Positions 46,545 to 57,129 of a DNA stretch of 64,000 bases are shown here, in pieces. The DNA is from Emydura subglobosa (Eukaryota > Chordata > Testudines > Chelidae). The notes under the pieces were generated by a model. The model did no database searches. It was not told the DNA's origin and saw only the letters and a list, made by a program, of their open reading frames with translations. Each line of letters starts with the position of its first letter. Positions within the stretch are counted from its first letter, which is position 1. Made by a program: the position numbers and the translations under genes. The stretch spans positions 54,742,742 to 54,806,741 of the forward strand of contig ML679966.1 of NCBI GenBank assembly GCA_007922225.1. Direction: 5' to 3'.

Positions 46545-48350
46545 GTTATTGCAGAGAAACTAAATGAATTCTTTGCATTGGTCTCACAGCTGAGGATGTG
46601 AGGAAGATTCCAAATCTGAGCCATTCTTTTTAGGTGACAAATCTGAGGAACTGTCCCAGATTGAGGTATCATTGGAGGTGGTCTTGGAACAAACTGATAA
46701 ATTAAACAGTTAATAAGTCACCAGGACTGGATGTTATCCACCCAACAGCTCTGAAAGAACTTGAATGTGAAATAACATAAGTAACTAACTGTGTTATATA
46801 ACCTATCATTTAAATCAGCGTCTGTACCGGATGACTGGAGAATAGCAAATGTGATGCCAATTTTTAAAAAGGGCTCCAGAGGTGATCCCAGCAATTACAG
46901 GCCGATAAGCCTAACTTCAGTACCAGGCAAATTGGTCAAAATTACAGTGAGAAACAGAATTATTAGATACACAGATTAATATGATTTTTTGGAGAAGAGT
47001 AAATGTATTTTTTGTAATGAGAAATCATGCCTCACTAATCTACTATAATTCTTTGATGGGGTCAACAAGCATGTGGACCAGAGCGATCCAATGGATATAG
47101 TGTGCTTAGATTTTCAGAAATCCTTGAACAAAGTCCTGCACCAAAGGCTCTTAAGCAAAGTAAGCAGTCATGGGATAAGAGGGAAGGTCCTCTCCTGGAT
47201 CAGTAACTGGTTAAAAAGATAGGAAACAAAGGATAAGAATAAATGATCAGTTTTCAGAATGGAGAGAAGTAAATATTGGTGTCCCCCAGGGATCTGTATT
47301 GCAACCAGTACGGTTCAACATATTCATAAATGATATGGAAAAAGGGGTAAACAGTGAAGGGGCAAAATTTGCAGATGATACAAAACTACTCAAGATAGTT
47401 AAGTCCAAAGCAGACTGCTAAGAGTTACAAAGGTATCTCACAAAAACTGGATGACTAGGCAACAAAATGGCAGATGAAATTCAATGTTGATAAATTACAA
47501 AGTAATGCACATTGGAAAACAATCCCAACTATACATATAAAATGATAGGGTCTAAGTAGACTGTTACTACTCAAGAAAGATCTTAGAGTCATTGTAGATA
47601 GTTCTCTGAAAACATCCACTTAATGTTCAGGGGCAGTCAAACAAAGCTAAAAGAATGCTGGGACTCATTAGGAAAGAGATGGATAGATAAGACAGAAAAT
47701 ATTGTATTGCCTCTTTATAAATCCATGATATACCCACCTCTTGAATACTGTCTGAAGACTTGGTCACCACATCTCAAAAAAATATATTGGAATTGAAAAA
47801 GATACAGAAAAGGGCAACAAAAATGATTAGGGGTATGGAAAAGCTTCCTTATGAGAGATTAATAAGACTGGGACTTTTTAGCTTGGAAAAGGGATGATTA
47901 AGGGGGTACATGATAGAGGTCTATAAAATCATGACTAGTGTGGAGAAAGTAAATGAGGAAGTGTTATTTACTCCTTCTCATAATGCAAAAACTAGGGTCA
48001 CCAAATGAAAACAATAGGCAGCAGGTTTAAAATGAACAAAAGAAAGTATTTCTTCATACGACAGTCAACCTGTGCAACTCCTTGCCAGAAGATGTTGTGA
48101 AGGCCAAGACTATAAAGGGGTTCATAAAAGAACCAGATAAGTTCATGGAGGATAAGTCCATCAATGGCTATTAGCCAGGAAAGACAGGAATTGCTGTTTG
48201 CCAGAGACTGGAACGGGCTGATGGGATGGATCACCTTGATGATTACCTGTTCTATCCATTCCCTCTGAAGCATCTGGCATTGGCCACTGTCAGAAGACAG
48301 GATATTAGGCTAAATAGACCATTGGTTTGACCCAATATGGCTGTTTGTAT
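46545..48350 (+). pseudogene. CR1 LINE: reverse transcriptase to 3' end
   Basis: Covers CR1 ORF2 from just before RT to the 3' untranslated end. Motifs in order: 'VPDDWRIANVMPIFKKGS' and 'NYRPISLTSV' (46810-46925); 'VCLDFQKSL' region (about 47100), with the catalytic Asp followed by a decayed 'AFD'; 'GVPQGSVL' (about 47280); 'KFADDT' catalytic box (47365-47382); thumb and C-terminal 'GLIRKEM' (about 47660); and the 3' end 'attggtttgacccaatatgg' at about 48321. Several stops and frameshifts. 5'-truncated, as is usual for LINEs. Confidence 0.93.
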
Positions 48351-48479
48351 GTAACATTAAGCCCCCTTGTATTTTGGCAGGGAGGAAGGTAGGTTTACAA
48401 GTTATTTGCCGTTCTTCTTGTTTTATTATTACATTGTTCCTACCAGGATTCTTAGCAATTGACATTCCTGGCTCTGTCA

Positions 48480-49975
48480 TATTAGAATCAGAGAACCATA
48501 GGGTCAGAAGGAGCCACAAGGTCATCTAGTCTAAACCCCTGCCAAGCCATCCAAGACAGATGGCTATCCAGCCTCCTTTTGAAAACCTCCAGTGAAGGAG
48601 CTTCCATAACATCCCTAGGCAGTCTGTTCCATTGTCCTATTGTTCTTACAGTTAGGAAGCTTCTCCTGAGATTTAATTTAAATCTGCTAGGCTGTGGTTT
48701 GAATCCATTGTTTCTTGTCTTGCCCTCTCTGGACAAAGAGAAGAATTTTTCTCCATCTTTTTTTTTTTTAATGGCAGCTTTTCAAGTATTTGAAGACTAC
48801 AATTACTTCTCCCCCTTAATCTCCTCTTTTCAAAACTAAACATACCTAGTTCCTTCAGCCTTTGCTCATATAGCTTGCATTCCATCCCTTTGATCATCTG
48901 TCGCTCGCCTCTGGATTCTTTCCAGGTTCTCTACATCCTTTCTATACATTGGTGATCAAAATTGGACACAATATTCCAGCGAAGGCCTAACCAGCACCGA
49001 GTAAAGCAGCATTATTTCCACCCATGATCTACATGCCATGTTTCTGTTAATGCAAACTTAAATTACATTTGCTTTTTTTCTTCTCTTTTGGCACAACAGC
49101 ATCGCATTGCTGGCTTATGTTGATGTTGTGATCTATCACAACCCCCGGATCCTTCTCAGCTGTGCTGCTACCAAGCCAATTATCCCTCATTCTGTATTTG
49201 TGCATTTAGTTTTTCTTCCGTAAGTGTAGCACCTTACATTCGTCTTTGCTGAATTTCATTTTCTTTGTAGCCCAGTTCGTTAATTTATCAAGATTCCTCT
49301 GAATTTTAGTTTTATCCTCCAAACGATTGCCAACTCCCCCAGCTTTGCCATCTGCAAATTTGGTCAGCATGCTCTCTTTTCCTACATCCAGGTCATTAAT
49401 AAAGATGTTAAACACCAGACCCAGAACAGATTGCTGTTGTGCCCCACTTGAGACCTCCCTCCAATCTGATATCATTCCTTTAATAGTTACTCTTTGTTTG
49501 CAGTTATTTAACCAATCATATATCTACTTAAGGATAGTTCAGCTGAGTCCTCATTTCTCCAGCTTACTTATCAGAATGTCATGTGGGACTGTGACAAAAG
49601 CCTTGCTGAAGTCCAGGTATATTATGTCCTCCACATTTCCCCATCCACCAAAGCAGTTACCCTGTCAAAGAAGGAAATCAAGCTGGTTTGACATGACTTA
49701 TCAAGAACAAATCCATGCTGGCTGCTATGATTACCACTTCATCCCCCAGGTATGCAATGTTTTATACATTACACTAGTAGCTTCTCAGGCATCAAAGTCA
49801 GGCTGACTGGTCTAAGTTCCCCAGCTCCTCCTTTTTCCCCTTTTGAAAGATGGACATTATGTGGGCCCTTCTACATTCTTCCAGAACCTCTCCTGTCATC
49901 CATGAGTTTGCAAATATTATTGTCAGTGGCGCCAAGATTTCTTCAGCTAATTCCTTTAAGGATTTATTTGTAAAA
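48480..49975 (-). pseudogene. CR1 LINE: RT to 3' end, opposite strand
   Basis: Minus-strand frames run from the RT palm (49806-49600, '[11 protein letters not shown]' region) through 'DWREVSSGAQQQSVLGLVFN', 'KFADGKAGG' (catalytic DD changed) and 'KDECKVLHL' (49475-49206). The C-terminus at 48736-48488 has 'LRRSFLTVRTIGQWNRLPRD' and 'SLEVFKRRLD', the standard CR1 tail. It meets the plus-strand CR1 tail to tail with about 130 bp between. Confidence 0.93.
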
Positions 49976-49984
49976 GGAAGCTTA

Positions 49985-50165
49985 AGGGGAAGCAGTGTTT
50001 TTTAGTGGATAGAGCACTTGACTGACTCATGAGACCTGGTTGTGCCAATGGCCTCTCTCTGCCTCAGTTTTCCTTTCTGTAAAATGGGTATAATGATGCT
50101 GACTTCCTTTTTGAAGCACTTTGATGTGTATGAATGATAAGTGCTATTAAGAGTATTATTGATCA
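49985..50165 (+). mobile_element. MIR-type SINE
   Basis: tRNA-derived head 'gcagtgttttttagtggata' and 'gagcacttgactg', then body 'tgcctcagttttcctttctg', 'taaaatgggtataatgatg'. Near full length in sense orientation. Confidence 0.85.
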
Positions 50166-50362
50166 TTGAACTTCAAAATTATTTTCAGCGTTTAGGTAAT
50201 GGAAACTGTTGTTTTCAAACTTGAAAATCAAAGTGGATTAGTGTTTCCTCCACAATACAGTGATCATGATACTGTATCAGCAGTAGCAGCTCAGCAAGTG
50301 ATGAGTCCAGAGGCCATTTATTAACCTTACCTCTACCTCCAGCTAGGACTCTGCCACTAGGA

Positions 50363-50828
50363 CAGTGGTGCCCAAAAGCCGCTTGAGGACATCAGAGCTC
50401 TAAACTATAGCCTTTGAGAGCAAGTGTATTAAGAAGAAAATCTACATTTGAGTATGAATTGGCAATGTGCTTCCTGAACCATGCCCTCTGATTTTTTAAA
50501 CTGAAGTATTTCAGTCAGGTCACTTACTACAGGGAATAGATAGAGGGCATTGCCTCCCCAACTACCTCCTACTGGCTCCCCAGGAGCAGTTCTGGTAGGA
50601 GCTGATTAGTTGCCATCTCTTCCCTATTGACCATCTGCTGAGGTGGAAGGAGACAATGCTTCTGCCTGCTTCACTGCCTGCTCCCCAGCTGGGTTGTGGT
50701 GTCCTGGGAGAGCAGAATAAGAGCTTGACAGGCTTTCCTTGCAATTAGGGAAGGATTTATATCAGTTGTGGCACCGACTCTTTTGAAATAACCTACTGGA
50801 CCAAAACTTATGCAATTGGACATCACTG
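50363..50828. mobile_element. Probable hAT-type nonautonomous element with TSD
   Basis: Left end CAGTGGTGCCCAAA and right end TTGGACATCACTG are inverted repeats matching at about 11 of 13 bases. Flanks cactagga (50355-50362) and atctagga (50829-50836) share 6 of 8 bases, close to the ctctagag-like hAT target. 466 bp; no transposase frame. Confidence 0.6.
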
Positions 50829-50939
50829 ATCTAGGAGGTGAGCCCCTTTAAAAGCATCCTATATGCCTCCTAGAGCAATAGTGTTAGCAGTAGCTCAGTC
50901 AGAGCCAGGTCCAGGGATGTGCCGGCAAACATTTGGAGT

Positions 50940-52070
50940 GTAAGAATATAAGACCATGAGTTCTTCTTGAAGTGCTTGCTCACGTCCATTTCAATGTAGG
51001 TGTGCACATACCATGTGCGCCGTCACTGGAAGCTTTTTCCTAGTGGTCCGTGCCAGGCTGGCTCTGGTGCCCCCTGCAGTGGCACCCTCATGGCACGGTA
51101 TAGAGTCAGCTGCTGCCCTGTCAGCCCCAGAGTTCCTTCTTTCCATCAGTGATGGTCACTGGAATGCTGTTCTTCTCTTGCACTGGAAATGATACGCCTC
51201 AGTGGTTGTGCCTGTAATTAGATATAAATAGTTAGTTAATAGAGGGTAAATAGTGAAGTAAATTGAGCTTAGATTAGTTTAAGTACTTGGGCTCCCCCTA
51301 CACAGAACTAGCCTGCCTGGATGCTTTGATCCCATGGCTTCAAACAGTGTGCAACTTGCCCAAAGATGGCAAACTCCCTCATCTTTTCAGCCCAAGGCAA
51401 AGTGGGTCGAGAGGAAATACTTCATACCGCTTAAAGGGTACAAGTATTTGTGTACACAGCCTCCCCCAGGATCCCTGGTTGTTGCCACAGTCAATGATGG
51501 AGAGGCAAAGGCAGCGGCAGGGTCCATCTCCAAAGGCTAAGGAAGCCAGGAAATTGAACCTGCTAGGAAGGAAAGTGTGTGGTACTGGGAGCCTCCAGTT
51601 GAGGATATCAAAGCACCAGGTGTTCTTAAGTCACCACAACTTAAATTCCTTGACAACCATGTCTAAGTTTAAAGAATTACCATCAGAGTCCAGGATAGAG
51701 TCCATGGCATTGATGGAGGAAGGCAGGACCATAACCAAGGTATCTCTTCAGGGTGTCTTGGATGCTATAGTTGTGGCAGCCCATGCCATGGCCACAGCAG
51801 TTGTGATGAAGCAGTTGTGATTCCAATCAGGCCTGCCCTACGAGCTACTGTGCAGGAACTGTCATTCAAGGGTAACTCCCTCTTCTCCAACCAGATAAAT
51901 GCATGACTTCATAGTCCTAAAATCTCTGAGCCTCTACACACCAGCCCCAGCCCCAAGGCACGTTAAGCCCCAGTCTTTGGGCCATATCCAACCACCACAA
52001 CAATGGCAGGACACTGGGAGGCAGCAAAACAAAGGCTTTAGGAGTTGGCATCCTCATCACGCCTCATCAC
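50940..52070 (+). pseudogene. DIRS-like retrotransposon: 5' end and gag
   Basis: DIRS elements are tyrosine-recombinase retrotransposons. The frame at 51287-51820 (177 codons) and its continuation contain 'KYFIPLKGYKYL', 'PGSLVV', 'NLLGRKVCGTGSLQLRISKH', 'LTTMSKFKELP' and 'ATAVVMKQ'. I recognise these as the DIRS-type gag related to the C-terminal region of LAP2-alpha. A frameshift occurs near 51820; the tail 'APAPRHVKPQSL' and 'RRQNKGF' type text continues to about 52065. Upstream, 50940-51280 has the text of the turtle element's left end. RT, RNase H and recombinase are absent because an unlike GC-rich block begins at about 52071. Confidence 0.75.
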
Positions 52071-52312
52071 CAGGCAAGGCTGGCCGGGTAAGCAGGCTGG
52101 CGCCAGGCCGGCCCTCAGGCAGGGCTGGCTGGGTAAGCAGGCTGCTCTCTCCGGGTTGTTAGGGAAGGGAGGAGGGGGACACAGGCCCGCCTGTCTCCAC
52201 TGCATCCCAGCCCAGGGTCCTGGCAGTGGCAAAGGCGTTTGCCACAGGGCCAGCGGGGCTCCAGCCGCAATACGCCACCTGGGTTGCCCCTGACTCAGCC
52301 ACTAATTTGTGG

Positions 52313-52873
52313 CTACCCCTGGGCTTCTTCCTCCCCAAAACCCCCGGTACCTGCCTCTTTCGGGTCACCGGGGCGTGGTAGTCCCACTAGGCCCTCCTCA
52401 TCCACAGATGGCAGCTCTGGCAGCTCCATGGGCTCATCCTCGGAGGGCAGCTCTTCCAGGTCCTCTGGCCCCCAGGCCGCAGGCAGGGCCGGTAAGTTCT
52501 TTGGGTCCCAGGCTCTGTACTGCTCCGGCAGGCCTGCCTCCAGCTCCCAGGCTGTGGGTGTCTCAGGGGGGTTCTCCTCAGGCTCACCAGCAGCAGGGAA
52601 CCCCAATAGGCCTTCTTCTGGCTCTCAGGCAGTGGGGTACTCCGGTGGGCCCTCCTCCAGCTCCCAGGCAGCAGGGAACTCAGGTGAGGCCTCTGCGGAT
52701 CCCCAGGCTGGGGTTAAGGCCGGCCACTCCCTCTCAGCATGGCTCTCCAGCCTGGCCTTAGCTGGGAACTCAGGAGGAGAAACATCCTTTTCTCCTTTTA
52801 AAGGCCTGCCCCCCCACCCCCGCTTCCGGTCAGGTGGGGACCCTGGGGCCTTTAAAGGCCTGGCTCCGCCCAC
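52313..52873 (-). pseudogene. Acidic, proline-rich repeat frame with one stop
   Basis: One minus-strand frame stays open over about 187 codons except for a single TGA near 52624, where neighbouring units have Trp (TGG). It has 13-residue units such as 'PAAWELEEGPPEY' and 'PAAGEPEENPPET', rich in P, E, A and W, and a basic N-terminal part 'DRKRGWGGRPLKGEK'. No ATG opens it. There is no known domain. It may be a repeat-encoded linker of a retroelement ORF, or a frame kept open only by base composition. Confidence 0.35.
52471..52741. repeat. 39-bp minisatellite, about 7 units
   Basis: The anchor cccaggc (with variants ccagc and tcaggc) recurs at 52471, 52507, 52546, 52585, 52624, 52663 and 52702. 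Spacings are 36, 39, 39, 39, 39 and 39. The period is a multiple of three, so the minus frame is preserved. Confidence 0.85.
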
Positions 52874-53280
52874 CTGCTTCCAGCCAGGGTTTCCCCTTGG
52901 GGGCTCTATGAGCCAGGGTGGGTCTGGCTCCCTCTCTGGGTCCTCCTCAGAGGGGGACTACCCCTCCCGGCTACAGTCAGCTACTTCCATAAAACAGTGA
53001 CAGCAGGAATATATCATCTGCAACACTATCTTCATCAGTGACCATCACACAGTGAGGTTAGCAAAGCCAGTGTGTGTGATACTGACCTGACCAGGACTTC
53101 TGGAGTAGAACAATATGAAACTTTGGTAATAAAACCATGTGAAACTCCACCTGGTTTGCTGTTTGGGGTTTTGTTACAAAAGCAAAATTCTTTTACATTT
53201 GCACTAATCTTGCACAAGCAAGTCTTAAGGGGTGATGGCCAGTCATTTCCTCACCCTCACTGTACCAATGGGGTGTAACT

Positions 53281-53600
53281 AGAGCTGAGTGAATAGCTGA
53301 TTTCTGCCTCTCCCCCAGGGCTAAACCAAAAATCTAGGGAAAACATTAATTTTAGGTCAAACCAAAATATTTTGTTTAATCACAAAACATTGTTTCCAGT
53401 TTTTTAATTTTGTTTCATTACATTTCTGATGGGATCACTTTTACTCCTGTTTTTTTTTTCTTATAAATAAACCCAGCTCCATTTCTAACCAAAACATGCT
53501 TTCAAAAACAAAAGGATATAACATTTCATTTTGAAATGTCAAAAATGAACCATTTAAACTTTTGTGAAATTGTGTTATTTGGCCACAACTATTCACTGCA
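53281..53600. mobile_element. hAT-type MITE, AT-rich
   Basis: The left end 'agagctgagtgaata' (53281) is inverted by 'tattcactgc' (53590-53599). The interior is full of caaaat/attttg complementary tracts, like 9587-10032 and 21619-22205. No coding capacity. Confidence 0.55.
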
Positions 53601-53980
53601 TGTGACCTAAATTCATTAAAAGTTTTGTGAAACCAACAAATGCATTTTGGGGGGTGGGGGAGACAAATAAATTATTAGTCAAAGAAATACACACAGCTGT
53701 AGAGGCAACTGAGGCAGCCACTTCTGCAGGGAAAGAGGAAGAAGGAAGAGTCATTGATCTCAATCTCCACATCAATTATCTTCAAGGGAGTGAGTGACTT
53801 ATACCTTCAAACTGTGTTTTCCCTCCCAAATGTATTTAAGAACAAAAAAGTTTAGATAATCATGAGCTAACTATTCCAATATTCAGGGTTTAACCAAAAC
53901 TTCTGAACTTTTGGAGATTCACACGTAACTGCTTTGAAGCCAGTTTTCTTTCCAGCATGATTGCCTACTATTCCATTTGA
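53601..53980. other. Unannotated stretch
   Basis: No gene or assigned repeat between the MITE and the next CR1 fragment. Confidence 0.4.
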
Positions 53981-53984
53981 TTCT

Positions 53985-54480
53985 TTACCTTAGTCATTTT
54001 TCCTTTGATGTTGAAGTTTGTCAAATGCCTTTTGAAAATCTGAGTAAACTACTTTTCCTGAATTTCCCTTATCTGTCCTAGCCATTATATCTTCAAAGAA
54101 CTCCAGCAGGTTAGTTATGCCTGACCTCCTTGGCCTCATTCCATGCTGACTATCCTTAATCAAATTGTGCTTCTTTCAGTTGCTTCCTCCTCTCCCCCAA
54201 CACCACATCTCTTGGGATAATTTCCAAGATTCTCACTAGAGATGATGCAATGCTTACAAGCCTATAGAGTTCTCTTAACACTTATAAAAATAACAGAGTT
54301 GTTTGATATTTTCTCCTTTCTCAGGAATCTTTTTGCCTCAAACTATTCCCAGTAAATTAAGTATAACAAATTAAATACCTCAATACAAGAGAAGATTTCT
54401 AAACAAATTTCACCTGGAAAATGCTTCTAAGAGTATCAATTAGCTTAGATTTAACATATTTCGAGTTCCTTAAACCTTTC
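53985..54480 (-). mobile_element. Diverged CR1 LINE fragment (RT)
   Basis: The plus strand is the reverse complement of RT text: 'gtcaaatgccttttgaaaat', 'ccaagattctcactagagat', 'acaagcctatagagttctc', 'ttttctcctttctcaggaat'. It corresponds to the 'KAF' palm region through the 'GLI' region. No long frame remains. Confidence 0.7.
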
Positions 54481-54489
54481 TAACACAGC

Positions 54490-55800
54490 ATTCGCTGAAA
54501 CGTATTTTTTTGCTCGTACTGCGCTTCTTTGAAACTTCTGTAAACAAGAAAAAAATCACTTTTTAAAATCATTATGCACCCACAGCATGATAACAATCTG
54601 AGAAAGGCCTAAGTCATAATGTTGTAGAATTATAGTTTCATAATGGATTTTCAGGTTTTTTTTCCCCCCGTCTAACGAACTTGCCTTTTCAGCAGTTGAT
54701 TGATATCTGTTGGGAACCAGATACTCTTCTGATTAGCAAGGTTAGATTTCTGCCTGGAGCATTTGGGCAGGGGGAGGGAGGGGTGTGCACATGCATAAGC
54801 ACACTGATTTTTATTTAAAAGGCTACTGATTAATATTGATCCCATGAACAATTTTTAGATTTGCTGCACTGCCTTCAAACAAAGGGAGTCCAGAACAATA
54901 TAGTCAAGTGTTCTTAGACATTGCTTTGAGTAGGAGTCAGTGCATGGCCACACCTGGTGCAGCTCCACAGTGCCCGGCGGAGTGTGTGAACTGTAGCATC
55001 CCTGACCCAGTGTGGAGAGTAGATAGGTCCATGTGCACACTCCTTTCTGCCTCTGTTGGGGATAAAGAGGGAGCAACCACTGAGCTCCACCCAATGTAGG
55101 TATAACACTGGCAGTGGCACAGGCTGGACAATCCATTCTCTCTAATAATAATATTTCCTGGCAGATATCTACTCCCCCCATTTTTTACTTCAAATAACTT
55201 TTAATAATTGAAGCAGTGTTCATGGAAGGTCTATGTCAGTTAGTCAGGCAATCATACAGCAGCTCATTTTCTGCATGGCACCTGGAACAAATAAGGAAAT
55301 TCTGTGCTTTCGCAGTGGACAAGTAGGGCATCAAAAATGTTACACAAATCCTTGAATTCTGAGCAGGACTTCTCAGGAGGTGTGACTGGTTATACAATCC
55401 ATAGAGACTCCAACATGTTGTTATGAAGGAAATAGCTCAATAAGGCTATATTTTTGATTCTCTCTCTCCTTGTTGACAGCAGCTCAGTGTGTGCTTTGCA
55501 TCTCTGACCCTAGTGCCACTGAGCATGAACAGGAACAATCTGACCCGCTGAGGGCAGAAGCATATATCTGATCAATGATGTCTGACATCCACACTCTCCT
55601 GTGAGCTGAACAACATAGCTCCATTACCACAAGCTAATCACAGAAGCCAGCAGTGGAAGAAAAGAGCTAGCTTTGGCAGGGTAAGGAAATAGCAGGCACT
55701 TGTGTGTAGGGAACAAGGTGACAATGTAAATACAATTAGACTTGCTAGCGAGAAGCAGATTGTGTGGGGTACCTAATTCACAGCGTACCATAACCATTTA
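54490..55800. other. Unannotated stretch, no gene seen
   Basis: Overlapping minus frames near 54855-55181 (up to 108 codons) lie in a GC-richer patch and read in several frames at once. No motif recognised. Confidence 0.4.
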
Positions 55801-55809
55801 TCTGTATAT

Positions 55810-57120
55810 TTGCCCATCCCAGCCTCCTTCAGAAGCTCTTTGTTCGTGAGGAACTCAGAGTACATATCTTTGCATTCCTCTGTCAAATTGATATGGCTTG
55901 TGCTCTACATCTAGCCTATTCCTTTCATTTCTCCAAAAACCCTCTTCGTGTTAGCATTGCTGCATGGTATTGAAAAGATGTAAGAGCTGACTTCCTTCAA
56001 GTTCTTGAAGTTGCCATGTGCTTTGGTGAAAATTTCAGGTACTTCTCCTCACTAGGTAAGCCATCCTTTAACTCAGGAGAAGAGATTGGGTTTTCTACAA
56101 TATCAAATTATTCATAGATCTCATCCACCTCCACTATCATGCTACAAGCATGAACAGCATCAGAAAATTCTTCAAAACCAATGGGGTTTTCAAGGGCTAA
56201 CTTGGACACTGCTATGAAGGCTGTCTTCAGAGAAGCCATATCTTTCATGCAGATACCTCTTTTCTCTTTCATAAAAGGTTATAAAGTCCTTTTTACGGCT
56301 TCCAGCAATATCTTAGGCGTAGAATTCATTGTGTATCCAAATAACTTATCTCTAATCCTTCTCTCCAGTTTCATGTTCATTATATTTATAAAGCTCATAT
56401 GCTGAAAGAACACAAAAGCACTTGGCTTCTAAAGCCTCAATACAGTCCATGAATAGCTGCAGATCATGGCTCAGAAAGCGAAAATATAGTTCACCACTTC
56501 ACTGGCAGTCCCCTCCTCTCCAGAGAACTTCCAAATTACCTTGGGACACTCCCCATCTACTAAACTCTGGAAATAGCTAGTTAGTGGTTTCTAACAGTTC
56601 AGTAATCTGTTGATTACAAACAACTGTCTGTTAATAATGTTTCTCAATAGACTGCACTCTTCCACCTCAACCCAAAGTCAGAAATCTCTTTAAATTATTA
56701 TGTTCTGGTAGCAGAAATGCTAAAATGGGAATAAACCTTTAAAAATAAATGTTCTACATCAGCATCAAGTTTTCCTGTAGCATACTCCACTGCGTTATGA
56801 AGAATGTATGCTAAGCAGTTAGCTGCTGTCTTGTCCTCTTTGGCGTTTTTCAGTTTCTGGTAAACACTGTTCTGCTTCCCATAATTTACATTGGCATTAT
56901 CAGCTGCTGCCAGCTTCTCTAAACTGAGGTCAAAAGCCTTGAGTTTTCCCAATGTTTCTGGGGCAATGGCTTGCAGTTTCCTGATGAGCACTGTAAAAAT
57001 CGAGGAAAAAGTGTTTATCCCTTTTTCAAAATTGGAATGCCTTAAAACTAATGGAAAACACTTTTTCTCCCATATTTGATGCATCAGGGGCTAAAGAAAA
57101 ATATAGCTCTTTAGCCTTAA
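55810..57120 (-). pseudogene. hAT transposase pseudogene
   Basis: hAT transposases cut and paste DNA with an RNase H-like core and a C-terminal dimerisation domain. The frame at 57084-56698 (128 codons) includes 'AADNANVNYGKQNSVYQKLK', then 'ANCLAYILHNAVEYATGKLD' and 'VEHLFLKVYSHFS'. This is the core around the catalytic Asp (ADNA) and Cys/His stretch of a vertebrate hAT family. Broken frames continue, and 'IFSIPCSNANTKRVF' at 55931-55980 is the conserved dimerisation motif, then 'ERNRLDV'. Stops and frameshifts exclude activity. N-terminal BED finger and TIRs were not found. Confidence 0.88.
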
Positions 57121-57129
57121 TATAGTCTA

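Larger units (their letters stand above)
52071..52995 (-). repeat. GC-rich block with tandem arrays and TTTAAAGG modules
   Basis: About 920 bp, much more GC- and CpG-rich than its surroundings. It begins with a direct repeat of 45-bp period ('caggcaaggctggccgggta' at 52071 and 'caggcagggctggctgggta' at 52116). It holds a 39-bp array at 52471-52740, and two 'tttaaaggcctg' boxes (about 52797 and 52851) beside similar 'cttcc' text. It may be part of an LTR or 5' region of an LTR retroelement on the minus strand that landed in the DIRS copy. The family is not identified. Confidence 0.6.

Noticed and set aside
49327..49806. 159-codon plus-strand frame
   Set aside because: It is the antisense of a minus-strand CR1 reverse transcriptase.
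52239..53000. 253-codon plus-strand Ser/Gly-rich frame
   Set aside because: It reads the antisense of the 39-bp array; the minus frame gives the more regular 13-residue unit, and GC-rich repeats keep several frames open.
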